64,000 nucleotides of DNA, taken from the NCBI RefSeq assembly GCF_000719335.1, contig NZ_JOGB01000030.1:55683-119682 (forward strand). Direction: 5' to 3'. Positions 9,263 through 20,370 of the stretch are shown piece by piece. Each line of letters begins with the position of its first letter. Within the stretch, counting starts at the first letter, position 1. The notes under the pieces are model-generated. The model was not told the DNA's origin, made no database searches, and was given only the letters and a program-made list of their open reading frames with translations. The stretch is from Streptomyces sp. NRRL S-87. GTDB taxonomy: Bacteria; Actinomycetota; Actinomycetes; Streptomycetales; Streptomycetaceae. Position numbers and translations under genes: made by a program.

Positions 9263-9421
9263 TCAGGCGGCTTCGTCGTCGTCTTCGTTTCCGACGTCAT
9301 CGGCCGATTCCAGGGCCCCCGGCATGCGGGCGAGGATCTCCAGCTGGCGGGCGGCGCGTTCCCGGTCGGCGGGGAGTGCCGCGTGGACGGCCAGGCGGCG
9401 GCTGAGGTGGGCGGCGACGAC
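9263..9421 (-). pseudogene. 3' remnant of an unidentified gene
   Basis: The last 52 codons of a minus-strand frame read as a plausible soluble protein tail (HLSRRLAVHAALPADRERAA, then a very acidic end, NEDDDEAA). Upstream of this the same frame becomes low-quality sequence and overlaps a hairpin. A terminator-like hairpin follows the stop. I read it as the surviving 3' end of a gene whose body has been lost. I cannot name the family. Confidence 0.3.
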
Positions 9422-9434
9422 GGCGGGCGGTGAG

Positions 9435-9474
9435 CGAGGCCCCGTCACCCTCAGTGAAGGGTTTCGGGGCCTCG
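9435..9474. terminator. Long imperfect stem-loop, probable bidirectional terminator
   Basis: CGAGGCCCCG (9435-9444) pairs with CGGGGCCTCG (9465-9474), with an inner ACCCT/AGGGT extension. It lies about 170 bp beyond the end of the HTH-MurA gene, the first strong structure there. Confidence 0.6.
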
Positions 9475-9644
9475 TTCGAGTTGATGGTCCGTCAACGAGT
9501 CGACCCCCCCCTTGCACGGTTCTTGCGCAAGGGGATGGAAACTTCTGGAAGACGCCGAGAGGTGGCGGAAGGTGTTTTCGCAGGTCAGCAGCCACTTTTG
9601 AGAGGTGTCTGCAATGCCTGCTTAGTCGCCTTATGTCGCGATCC
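9475..9644. other. Non-coding spacer after the HTH-MurA gene
   Basis: This stretch is visibly less GC-rich, with a run of eight C (near 9507-9514) and no credible ORF, RNA gene or dyad. Together with 9180-9262 it flanks the gene remnant and looks like a degraded junction between the accessory left part and the conserved right part. Confidence 0.4.
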
Positions 9645-11174
9645 CTAGATGTCGCGGAAGATCTCGATCTGGGCGCCGACCGAGTTGAGGCGCTCGGCGA
9701 GTTCCTCGTAGCCGCGGTTGATGACGTAGACGTTGCGGAGCACCGAGGTGCCCTCGGCGGCCATCATCGCGAGGAGGACGACCACGGCCGGGCGCAGGGC
9801 CGGCGGGCACATCATCTCGGCCGCGCGCCAGCGGGTCGGGCCCTCGACCAGGACGCGGTGCGGGTCCAGGAGCTGGAGGCGGCCGCCGAGGCGGTTGAGG
9901 TCGGTGAGGTAGATGGCCCGGTTGTCGTACACCCAGTCGTGGATCAGGGTCTTGCCCTGGGCGACCGCGGCGATGGCCGCGAAGAAGGGCACGTTGTCGA
10001 TGTTCAGGCCCGGGAAGGGCATCGGGTGGATCTTGTCGATCGGGGCCTCGAGCTTGGACGGGCGCACCGTGAGGTCGACCAGCCGGGTACGGCCGTTGTC
10101 GGCCACGTACTCCGCCGAGCGGTCGTGGTCGAGGCCCATCTCCTCCAGCACCGCGAGCTCGATCTCCATGAACTCGATCGGCACCCGGCGGATCGTCAGC
10201 TCCGACTCCGTCACCACCGCCGCGGCGAGCAGGCTCATCGCCTCGACCGGGTCCTCGGAGGGGGAGTAGTCCACGTCCACGTCGATGTTCGGCACGCCGT
10301 GCACGGTCAGGGTCGTGGTGCCGATGCCCTCGACGCGCACGCCCAGCGCCTCCAGGAAGAAGCACAGGTCCTGGACCATGTAGTTCGAGGAGGCGTTGCG
10401 GATGACGGTCACGCCGTCGTGGCGGGCGGCCGCGAGGAGCGCGTTCTCGGTGACGGTGTCCCCGCGCTCGGTCAGGACGATGGGCCGCTCGGGGGAGACA
10501 CCGGCCTCGACCTGCGCGTGGTACAGGCCCTCGGTGGCCGTGATGTCCAGGCCGAACCGGCGCAGCGCGATCATGTGCGGCTCGATGGTGCGGGTGCCGA
10601 GGTCGCAGCCGCCGGCGTACGGCAGCCGGAAGCGGTCCATGCGGTGCAGGAGCGGGCCGAGGAACATGATGATGCTGCGGGTGCGGCGGGCCGCCTCCGC
10701 GTCGATGGCGTCCATGTCGAGCTGGGCCGGCGGTACGAGCTCGAGGTCGACGCCGCCGTTGATCCAGCGGGAGCGCACGCCGATGGAGTTGAGCACCTCG
10801 AGCAGGCGGTAGACCTCCTCGATGCGGGCCACCCGGCGCAGCACCGTGCGGCCCTTGTTGAGCAGGGTGGCGCACAGCAGTGCGACACAGGCGTTCTTGC
10901 TGGTCTTGACGTCGATGGCGCCGGAGAGCCGACGGCCGCCGACCACGCGCAGGTGCATCGGGCCGGCGTAGCCGAGGGACACGATCTCGCTGTCGAGCGC
11001 CTCGCCGATCCGGGCGATCATCTCAAGGCTGATGTTCTGGTTGCCGCGCTCGATGCGGTTGACGGCGCTCTGGCTGGTGCCGAGCGCATCGGCGAGCTGA
11101 CTCTGCGTCCAGCCACGGTGCTGCCGGGCGTCACGGATGAGCTTGCCGATGCGTACGAGGTAGTCGTCTGCCAT
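9645..11174 (-). CDS. HTH (XRE)-UDP-GlcNAc 1-carboxyvinyltransferase (MurA-like) fusion
   Basis: A 509-aa protein with two parts. Residues 8-62 form a typical XRE helix-turn-helix (WTQSQLADALGTSQSAVNRIERG). Residues 72-509 are MurA-like and keep the residues that matter in E. coli MurA: the Lys-Asn pair (SKN, residues 92-94), the reactive Cys (YAGGC, Cys190, equivalent to Cys115) and the following Arg (R195). MurA adds enolpyruvate from PEP to UDP-GlcNAc, the first committed step of peptidoglycan synthesis. Ordinary MurA lacks the HTH, so this is probably a second copy that may also act as a regulator. As I remember it, SCO5998 has the same architecture next to acnA. The ATG at 11174 has no SD but a TAACGT -10-like box 6 nt upstream, and a dyad overlaps it. 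The gene is probably leaderless and autoregulated. Confidence 0.88.
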   Translation of the reverse strand: MADDYLVRIGKLIRDARQHRGWTQSQLADALGTSQSAVNRIERGNQNISLEMIARIGEALDSEIVSLGYAGPMHLRVVGGRRLSGAIDVKTSKNACVALLCATLLNKGRTVLRRVARIEEVYRLLEVLNSIGVRSRWINGGVDLELVPPAQLDMDAIDAEAARRTRSIIMFLGPLLHRMDRFRLPYAGGCDLGTRTIEPHMIALRRFGLDITATEGLYHAQVEAGVSPERPIVLTERGDTVTENALLAAARHDGVTVIRNASSNYMVQDLCFFLEALGVRVEGIGTTTLTVHGVPNIDVDVDYSPSEDPVEAMSLLAAAVVTESELTIRRVPIEFMEIELAVLEEMGLDHDRSAEYVADNGRTRLVDLTVRPSKLEAPIDKIHPMPFPGLNIDNVPFFAAIAAVAQGKTLIHDWVYDNRAIYLTDLNRLGGRLQLLDPHRVLVEGPTRWRAAEMMCPPALRPAVVVLLAMMAAEGTSVLRNVYVINRGYEELAERLNSVGAQIEIFRDI

Positions 11175-11184
11175 GGGGGAACGT

Positions 11185-11202
11185 TATCTCAGATATGAGA
11201 TG
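11185..11202. promoter_or_regulatory. Dyad TATCTC-N6-GAGATG at the HTH-MurA start
   Basis: The core ATCTCA-GATA-TGAGAT (11186-11201) is a perfect 6-bp inverted repeat ending 12 bp upstream of the ATG. On the minus strand it overlaps the -10-like TAACGT. Position and symmetry suit an operator for the encoded HTH. The spacing TATCTC-N6-GAGAT is shared with the site upstream of acnA (14673-14690). Confidence 0.5.
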
Positions 11203-11311
11203 GCGTTCGCGCTGGGTGTGCCATCCGGGTGGTCCCCGGTCGGCGACCGTCCGGCACCGGCTCCCCCCGGGGCCGATGCCGGACCGTCAACTCCTCTGCC
11301 GGTCCCCGGCC

Positions 11312-13324
11312 TCAGCTCCCGCAGCCGCAGGCGCCGTGCCGCCCGCCGTGCAGGGCCGCGTACGCGTCCGGACGCGGGGCGGAGGTGCCGCGCGACAGGC
11401 GTGCGGCAGCCGCCCGACCTGTGGCGGAATGTACATCATGCACCGTTTTGCCCCCGACGAGGGTGAGTTCCACCCGCGTGTCGCTGATGTCCTTGACCGG
11501 GCACCGCGTCACATCCCGGTCCAGCAGGACCAGATCGGCCGCCTTGCCCTTCTCCAGGGTGCCGGTCAGGTGGTCCTGGCGGAGCTGCCACGCGGTGCCC
11601 GAGGTGTGCATGAGCAGGGACGACGTACGGCTGAGGCCCTCCAGCTCGCGGTGCAGCGGGCCGTCCCCGTACGCGCCCTGACGGTCGATGGCCGTGCGGA
11701 CCTGGTTCCAGACCTGGAGGGCGTCCACCGGCCAGTCCGAACCGGCGGTCAGGCGCGCCCCGGCCTTCTCCAGGCTGCGCGCCGGGTACATCCAGCGGTG
11801 CCGCTCCTTCCCGATGTACGGCAGCAGCGCGTCCATCGTCCAGGTGTCCTCGGCGGCCCACTGGAGCTGCAGGCAGGCGGCCACCCCGAGTTGCGCGAAA
11901 CGCCGCAGATCGGACGGATCGACGAGCTGGAGGTGCGCGACGGTGTTGCGGAGGTCACGCAGCCCGGTGGTCCGGCGGGCGTACGCGTACCCGTCCAGCG
12001 CGGTGCGCACCGCGCGGTCGCCCAGCCCGTGCGCGTGCATCTGCCAGCCGGCCTTGTTGAACGCGGCGGTGAGCCGGCCGTAGTCGTGCGCGGAGACGTA
12101 CAGCTCCCCGCGGTTGCCGGTCGGCCGGCCGTGCCCGTCCAGGTACGGCTTCAACAGGGCCGCCGTCTGCGCCGGGTACTCGATGACCCCGTCGAGGAAC
12201 ACCTTGACGGTGCCGAACCGCAGCCCCCGTACGCCCTCGAACTCGCGCCGCAGCCCCTTCGCGAACGCCAGTGCCGCGGCCGGGTCCTTCGCCTGCACCG
12301 CGTCCACCCGGACGGCGGGCACGATGCGCTGCGGGAGCTTGTGCGCGGCCGAGAGGGCCTTGTACAGCACGAGCTCGTCGCGGGTCGCCCAGGCGTCCAT
12401 CATCGTCGTCACGCCGGAGGCGGCCGCGGAGGCCAGCACCTGCGCACAGGCGTTCACCAGTTCGGCCCGGGTGGGCTCCGGCACGTGCCGGGTGACCAGT
12501 ACCTGGGCGTCGTCCTTCAGCACGCCGGTGGGCCTGCCGTCCGTGCCCCTGACGATCTGCCCGCCGACCGGGTCGGGGGTGCCGGCCGTGATGCCCGCGA
12601 CGTCCAGGGCGCGCTGGTTCGCCCAGAGGTTGTGCCCGTCGCCCCCCACCAGGGCGATCGGGCGCCGCGTGGGCAGCGCGTCCAGCATGGTGTGGTGCGG
12701 GAGGGTGCCGTGCGGCAGCAGGCCGACCGGGTTCCAGTCCTCGACCACCAGCCAGCGGTCCGGCTCCGCCGCCGCGCCGCCGGTGTCGGCCAGGAAGCCC
12801 TTGAGGATCTCCAGCAGCTCGTCGAGGGTGCTCTCGGCGCCGGCGAGGGAGGGCTTGAGGGAGCGGCGGCCGGCGCCCAGCGGGTGCACGTGTCCGTCGT
12901 GGATGCCGCTCATCACCGTGTTGCCGCGGGCGTTGACCACCTCGGTGTCCCGGCCGATCAGCCGGCGCAGGGCGCGGTCCGTGCCGGTGGCCAGGATCCG
13001 GCCGTCGCGGCCGACCGCCACGGCCTCGACCGGCCGGGCCCCCGGCACGCCGGTGAACACCCGGGCGTTGTGCACGATCAGTGCCGCGGACGATGCGCTA
13101 CGGGAGCCCCTCGCCCCCGCCGCCCCCGCCGCACCGGGCGCTTCGGCCGCCCCGGCCGGCCCCGCCGCCGCGCCGAGCGCGCCGACCGCGCCGGCGACCC
13201 CCACCGCGGCGAGCAGGCCCCGCCGGGACAGGCCGCCCGCCGGCACCACGTCGCCGGCGGCGCCGTCGACCGCGGCGGAGCTCCCGGCCCCGCGGGCCGC
13301 ACCGGACTCATCAGAACGCGTCAT
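11312..13324 (-). CDS. Tat-exported YtcJ-type amidohydrolase
   Basis: A 670-aa amidohydrolase-3 family protein (YtcJ-like metal-dependent hydrolase). Metal-ligand motifs seen: HDGHVHP, VKVFLDGVIE with a likely bridging residue, HAHGLGDRAVR, HLQL and GSDWPVD. The N-terminus has a twin-arginine signal (LSRRGLLAAVGVAGAVGALG), so it should be exported. The ATG at 13324 is chosen because it gives this signal with a short lead; the frame continues upstream only as low-complexity sequence. The substrate cannot be told from the sequence; relatives act on amides and N-formyl or N-acyl compounds. It is divergent from the LacI-type regulator, with a candidate operator between them, so the regulator may control it. 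Confidence 0.8.
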   Translation of the reverse strand: MTRSDESGAARGAGSSAAVDGAAGDVVPAGGLSRRGLLAAVGVAGAVGALGAAAGPAGAAEAPGAAGAAGARGSRSASSAALIVHNARVFTGVPGARPVEAVAVGRDGRILATGTDRALRRLIGRDTEVVNARGNTVMSGIHDGHVHPLGAGRRSLKPSLAGAESTLDELLEILKGFLADTGGAAAEPDRWLVVEDWNPVGLLPHGTLPHHTMLDALPTRRPIALVGGDGHNLWANQRALDVAGITAGTPDPVGGQIVRGTDGRPTGVLKDDAQVLVTRHVPEPTRAELVNACAQVLASAAASGVTTMMDAWATRDELVLYKALSAAHKLPQRIVPAVRVDAVQAKDPAAALAFAKGLRREFEGVRGLRFGTVKVFLDGVIEYPAQTAALLKPYLDGHGRPTGNRGELYVSAHDYGRLTAAFNKAGWQMHAHGLGDRAVRTALDGYAYARRTTGLRDLRNTVAHLQLVDPSDLRRFAQLGVAACLQLQWAAEDTWTMDALLPYIGKERHRWMYPARSLEKAGARLTAGSDWPVDALQVWNQVRTAIDRQGAYGDGPLHRELEGLSRTSSLLMHTSGTAWQLRQDHLTGTLEKGKAADLVLLDRDVTRCPVKDISDTRVELTLVGGKTVHDVHSATGRAAAARLSRGTSAPRPDAYAALHGGRHGACGCGS

Positions 13325-13372
13325 GACCACGTGACCACTCCAAGTACGTTGGCTGTGGCCGGGACACTCACT

Positions 13373-13388
13373 GATTAACGGCTTAACC
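13373..13388. promoter_or_regulatory. Candidate LacI-family operator GATTAACGGCTTAACC
   Basis: An imperfect inverted repeat (half-sites GATTAA and TTAACC) with a central CG, as in many LacI/GalR operators. It lies between the divergent amidohydrolase start and the LacI gene. It is an AT-rich island in otherwise very GC-rich sequence. Confidence 0.45.
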
Positions 13389-13508
13389 AGAACCCTGACC
13401 GGACGACGGATTCCGTACGGGGCCGCCGCCGGGACCCCGGCGCCGCCGCCCCGGGGCCGGCCGCCGCACGCCGGCGGCCCCGCCGCCGGACATCCGTACG
13501 ATGGCCCG

Positions 13509-14537
13509 GTGCCCGGACCCACCATCGCCGACATCGCGCGCGCCGCCGAGGTCTCCACCGCGACCGTCTCGCACGCCCTCAACGGCACGGGCCGGCTCGG
13601 CGGGTCCACCCGCGCCCGTGTGCGCGAGGTGGCCGCCGCCCTCGGCTACGCCGCGCCCCGGGCCCCGCGCACCCGTACCCTCGGGCTCGCCGTGACGACG
13701 TACGCCGGGCACGCCTGGGACTTCCTCGCGGTCGCCTACTACGCCCGCTGGATCACCGCCGCCACCTCCGCCGCCCACGCCCGCGGGTACGCCCTGACGA
13801 CGCTGCCCGCCGTCCGGGGCGCCGAGTTGCTCTGGCACACCCTGGCCGTCGACGGGATGCTGCTCCTCGACAGCCCCGAGGGGGACCGGGTGCTGCGGGC
13901 CCTGCGCGCCCGGGGCATGCCGGTGGTCTTCGACGGCCGCCCCACCGAGCCGCGCCCCGGGGACGTCTGGGTGGACAACGACCACCCGGCCACCGTGCAC
14001 GAGGTCCTCGACCACCTCGAGGCCGCCGGCGCCCGCCGGACGGCCCTCCACGCCGGCTACGGACGCGAGTACTACACGGCCGCGGTGACGGCGGCGTACG
14101 AACGGTGGTGCGCCGAGCACGGTCAGGAGCCGCTCGTCGTCACCTTCGACCCGATCGACTCGGTCGGCCACGCCTTCGACACCGTCTTCGCCACGGGCGC
14201 GGCGGACGCGGTGTACGCCGTCTACGACCCCGGGGGCCGCCAGGTGCTGGCCGCGGCCCGGCGCCACGGGCTGCGCGTGCCGGAGGACCTGATGCTGGTG
14301 TGCGCGAGCGAGGACCCCGCGTACGGGGCCGGGGATCCCGCGGTCAGCACGGTGACCTTCCAACCGGAGGTCATCGCCGAGACCGCCGTCGCCGCCCTGG
14401 TCGACCTCGTCGAGACCGACCCCGCGGGCTGCGCCGCCGCCGACCCCGCGGCCGTCCTCCCGGCCGCCGCCGACCCCGCCCCGCGCACGGTCCCGGCGCT
14501 CCTGCGACCCCGGGCTTCTTCGCGCCCCCGGCGCTGA
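13509..14537 (+). CDS. LacI-family transcriptional regulator
   Basis: A 342-aa protein with a standard LacI N-terminal HTH (TIADIARAAEVSTATVSHAL, residues 5-24), then the hinge and a periplasmic-binding-protein-like sensor domain (VDGMLLLDSP, VWVDNDHPATVHEVLDHLE, VSTVTFQPEVIAE). The start is a GTG placed to give MPGPTIADIA. The C-terminal tail is a Pro/Ala/Arg-rich extension. The ligand is unknown. It is divergently placed from the exported amidohydrolase, so it may sense that enzyme's substrate or product. Confidence 0.88.
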   Translation: MPGPTIADIARAAEVSTATVSHALNGTGRLGGSTRARVREVAAALGYAAPRAPRTRTLGLAVTTYAGHAWDFLAVAYYARWITAATSAAHARGYALTTLPAVRGAELLWHTLAVDGMLLLDSPEGDRVLRALRARGMPVVFDGRPTEPRPGDVWVDNDHPATVHEVLDHLEAAGARRTALHAGYGREYYTAAVTAAYERWCAEHGQEPLVVTFDPIDSVGHAFDTVFATGAADAVYAVYDPGGRQVLAAARRHGLRVPEDLMLVCASEDPAYGAGDPAVSTVTFQPEVIAETAVAALVDLVETDPAGCAAADPAAVLPAAADPAPRTVPALLRPRASSRPRR

Positions 14538-14672
14538 GGAATCCTCTCCTGCCGGCCCTGCGCCGAGGCGGCCCTCCTCCGACAGTGCTGAACTGTGACG
14601 GAGGGATGTCGTACGTCACACAGCGAACTCGCACCCGCCGTGCATGACCAGGAGGCGGTGATGCACTAGAGT

Positions 14673-14690
14673 TATCTCGACATCGAGATA
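14673..14690. promoter_or_regulatory. Perfect dyad TATCTCGACATCGAGATA upstream of acnA
   Basis: Arms TATCTCGA and TCGAGATA are separated by CA, 135 bp before the acnA start. This is almost certainly an operator. The binding protein is unknown; the outline TATCTC-N6-GAGAT recurs at the HTH-MurA promoter. Confidence 0.6.
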
Positions 14691-14733
14691 TCTGCCGAAG
14701 GCGTCCCGCAGCCGCACCCCTGGTAAGGGTTAC

Positions 14734-17539
<2,806 letters not shown>

Positions 17540-17640
17540 CACCGCCCGGAAAGACGGCGGCCGACGTCGCCACCGGCGCGCGCAACCGACACGCCGGGAG
17601 CGCGCGACCGATTGAGGCATAAGGGTGCCTGACGGCACCA

Positions 17641-17684
17641 AAGGGCCGCATCCCCCGTTAGGGGGGTGCGGCCCTTCCCCTTTT
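17641..17684 (+). terminator. Rho-independent terminator of acnA
   Basis: A 16-bp stem, AAGGGCCGCATCCCCC with GGGGGGTGCGGCCCTT (one mismatch), has a 4-nt loop and is followed closely by TTTT at 17681-17684. Confidence 0.88.
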
Positions 17685-17772
17685 CCGGGGAAGGGATGCC
17701 GTGTGACGGACAGGTCTCAACTCGGAAAAGCCCGGAGTCATCCTTGTGCTCGATCTTGCTCAGCCGAGCGGA

Positions 17773-17788
17773 AGTGGACTATACCTGT
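17773..17788 (+). promoter_or_regulatory. DasR-responsive element (dre)-like site
   Basis: AGTGGACTATACCTGT matches 13 of 16 positions of the dre consensus A(G/C)TGGTCTAGACCA(G/C)T. It lies 134 bp upstream of ngcE. DasR is the GlcNAc-responsive GntR regulator that controls chitin and GlcNAc uptake genes in Streptomyces, so the location makes sense. Confidence 0.55.
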
Positions 17789-17921
17789 GCGCGTCCGGGC
17801 CACCGCGTCTCCTGCGGCCCCGGGCCGGGGGACGGCGGGCTACCTGCGGTGATGCCCGTTTTTCGCAACTGCCTGGTTTTTCGGCGTCCTTCACACATCT
17901 GACGAAGGCGAGGACTTGAGC

Positions 17922-19379
17922 ATGGGATCCACCTCCGCCCACGGCGAGCGCAGCACCGGTGCGGGCCTCGGCCGTCGCGACCTGATCAAGCGGTCCGCGG
18001 CCCTCGGTCTGATCACGGTGCCCACGATGAGCTTCCTGTCCGCGTGCGCCTCCGGCGGCGGGGAGGACAACCCGACCGGCGGGAACTCCGCGACGAAGGC
18101 CACCAAGGAGAACCCCTTCGGCGTGGCCAAGGGCAGCAAGCTCGACGTCGTCGTCTTCAAGGGCGGCTACGGCGACGACTACGCCAAGGCGTGGGAGGCC
18201 TCCTTCGACAAGAAATGGGGCACCAGCACCGCCCACCTGGGCACCCAGGAGATCGCGGCCAAGCTCCAGCCGCGGTTCAACGGCGGCAACCCGCCGGACG
18301 TGATCGACGACTCCGGCGCCCAGCAGATCAAGCTGGACGTGCTCAACAAGGGCGGCCAGCTCGCCGACCTCACCCCGGTCCTCGACGCCCCGTCCCTCGA
18401 CGACCCCAGCAAGAAGGTCCGGGACATGCTGATCCCCGGCACCGTCGAACAGGGCATGCTGGACGGCAAGTTCGTCTACGTGAACTACGTCTACACCGTC
18501 TGGGGCCTGTGGTACTCGGGCAAGCTCTTCAAGGAGAAGGGCTGGACCCCCCCGAAGACCTGGGCCGAGTTCATGGACGTCTGTACGAAGGCCAAGGCGG
18601 CCGGCCTGGGCGGCCTCGCCCACCAGGGCAAGTACCCGTACTACATCAACGTCGCCATCATGGACCTGATCGCCAAGAAGGGCGGCCTGGACGCCATGAA
18701 GGCGATCGACAACCTGGAGCCCAAGGCCTTCGCGGACAACCCGGTGGCCCTGGAGGCCGTCGAGGCCGTCTACGAGCTGGTCGAGAAGGGCCTGCTCATG
18801 CCGGGCACCAACGGCCTGACCCACACCGAGTCCCAGACCCGTTGGAACCAGTACAAGGCCGCCTTCATCACCTGCGGCTCCTGGCTGGAGAACGAGCAGC
18901 TCAAGCAGACCCCGGCCGACTTCGACATGCGCTTCCTGCCCATGCCGGTGCTGCCCGGCAGCAAGCTCCCCTTCGAAGCCATCCGGGCCGGCGCCGGCGA
19001 GCCCTTCATCGTCCCGGAGAAGGCCGGCAACAAGGCCGGGGGCATGGAGTTCATCCGCATGATGCTCTCCCGCGAATGGTCCACCCTCTTCGCCCAGCAG
19101 GCGAACTCCCTGACCATCGTCAAGGACGGCGTCGACCCGAGCGTCCAGCTGCGCCCCGGCACCAAGTCGGCCGTGGACGCCCTCAAGGCCGCCGGCGACG
19201 GCAACACGTTCAACTACCGCTACCCCGACTGGTACAGCCAGATGGACCTGGACATCCAGGACGCCTCCAACGCCCTGATGGCCAAGCGCATCCAGCCGAA
19301 GGAGTGGATCAAGCGGGCCCAGGCGGCCGTCGACAAGGCCGCCAAGGACCCGAACGCGAAGAAGAACCACCGCGACTGA
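17922..19379 (+). CDS. ngcE: Chitooligosaccharide/GlcNAc ABC transporter, binding lipoprotein
   Basis: A 485-aa extracellular solute-binding protein. The N-terminus MGSTSAHGER... carries twin arginines (LGRRDLIKRSAALG) and a lipobox (FLSAC), so it is a Tat-exported lipoprotein. It closely resembles NgcE, which in S. olivaceoviridis and S. coelicolor binds N-acetylglucosamine and/or diacetylchitobiose. The ATG at 17922 is preferred over the TTG at 17916 because the purine-rich GAAGGCGAGGA ends 7 nt before it. It is the first gene of a three-gene operon with two permeases and no ATPase, so energy should come from the shared ATPase MsiK encoded elsewhere. A dre-like site upstream suggests DasR control. 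Confidence 0.9.
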   Translation: MGSTSAHGERSTGAGLGRRDLIKRSAALGLITVPTMSFLSACASGGGEDNPTGGNSATKATKENPFGVAKGSKLDVVVFKGGYGDDYAKAWEASFDKKWGTSTAHLGTQEIAAKLQPRFNGGNPPDVIDDSGAQQIKLDVLNKGGQLADLTPVLDAPSLDDPSKKVRDMLIPGTVEQGMLDGKFVYVNYVYTVWGLWYSGKLFKEKGWTPPKTWAEFMDVCTKAKAAGLGGLAHQGKYPYYINVAIMDLIAKKGGLDAMKAIDNLEPKAFADNPVALEAVEAVYELVEKGLLMPGTNGLTHTESQTRWNQYKAAFITCGSWLENEQLKQTPADFDMRFLPMPVLPGSKLPFEAIRAGAGEPFIVPEKAGNKAGGMEFIRMMLSREWSTLFAQQANSLTIVKDGVDPSVQLRPGTKSAVDALKAAGDGNTFNYRYPDWYSQMDLDIQDASNALMAKRIQPKEWIKRAQAAVDKAAKDPNAKKNHRD

Positions 19380-19406
19380 CGGCCGCCAGGACCAGGGACG
19401 GACACC

Positions 19407-20351
19407 ATGAGCAAGGTAGCCAGGAGCAGGGGACGGGCCGGCTTCATCGCCGGGTTCCTCGTCGTGCCGCTCGCGCTGTACGTGACATTCGTGATCTGGC
19501 CGTACGTCCAGACGTTCGGTTATTCGTTCACCAACTGGACCGGTGCCTCGCCGACCTTCGACTTCGTCGGTCTGGACAACTACCGGGCGCTGGTGCAGGA
19601 CGAGGTCTTCCTCGGCGCGATCTGGCACAACCTGCTGCTCCTGGTGTTCGTCCCGGCGGTCACCATCCTGCTCGCCCTGTTCTTCGCCTTCATGCTCAAC
19701 GCGGGCGGCCGCAGTGGGGCGGGCGGGGTCCAGGGCGTCGCGGGGTCGAAGTTCTACAAGATCGTCTACTTCTTCCCGCAGGTCCTCTCGCTCGCGATCC
19801 TCGCCGTGCTCTTCGGCGCCGTCTACCGCAGCGACGAGGGCGGCCTGCTGAACGGCGTCCTGATAAAGCTCGGCCTGGTCGACGCGCAGGCGCCCGTCGA
19901 ATGGCTCAACGAGCCCGCGTTCGTCCTGTGGTGCCTGCTGCTGGTCGTGGTCTGGCACGGAGTCGGCTTCTACCTCGTGCTCTTCTCCGCCGCCATGCAG
20001 TCCGTGCCGAAGGACATCTACGAGGCCGCCCTGCTCGACGGCGCGAGCCGCGCCCAGACCTTCTTCCGGGTGACCCTGCCGCTGCTGTGGGACTCGGTGC
20101 AGACCTCCGCGGTCTACCTCGGCATCGCCGCGATGGACATGTTCGTCCTCGTCTCCACGATGACCTCCGGGCAGTTCGGCGGCGGACCCGACCACCACAG
20201 CGAGGTCATGGCCACCGTCCTGATGCGCAACTTCCTCTACTTCGGCAAGAGCGGGTACGCCTGCGCCATGGGCGTGGTCATGCTCGCCCTGACCATGATC
20301 CTCTCGGTCGTCACGCTGCGCGCCACCCGCCGCGAGCGCATCGAGTTCTGA
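19407..20351 (+). CDS. ngcF: Chitooligosaccharide/GlcNAc ABC transporter permease 1
   Basis: A 314-aa MalF/UgpA-type permease with six predicted membrane helices; the first is AGFIAGFLVVPLALYVTFVI. The EAA-type loop that contacts the ATPase is visible as YEAALLDGASRAQTFFRVTLP. It begins 27 bp after ngcE and ends 19 bp before ngcG, consistent with one transcript. Substrate assignment follows from the neighbouring binding protein. Confidence 0.9.
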   Translation: MSKVARSRGRAGFIAGFLVVPLALYVTFVIWPYVQTFGYSFTNWTGASPTFDFVGLDNYRALVQDEVFLGAIWHNLLLLVFVPAVTILLALFFAFMLNAGGRSGAGGVQGVAGSKFYKIVYFFPQVLSLAILAVLFGAVYRSDEGGLLNGVLIKLGLVDAQAPVEWLNEPAFVLWCLLLVVVWHGVGFYLVLFSAAMQSVPKDIYEAALLDGASRAQTFFRVTLPLLWDSVQTSAVYLGIAAMDMFVLVSTMTSGQFGGGPDHHSEVMATVLMRNFLYFGKSGYACAMGVVMLALTMILSVVTLRATRRERIEF

Positions 20352-20370
20352 GCGGGGACGGGAGACCACC

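Noticed and set aside
9324..11198. 624-aa plus-strand frame over the HTH-MurA gene
   Set aside because: The opposite strand has complete MurA and HTH motifs; this frame has none.
17916..17921. TTG start of ngcE
   Set aside because: The SD-like GAAGGCGAGGA lies directly next to it, leaving no spacer; the ATG at 17922 has a normal 7-nt spacing.
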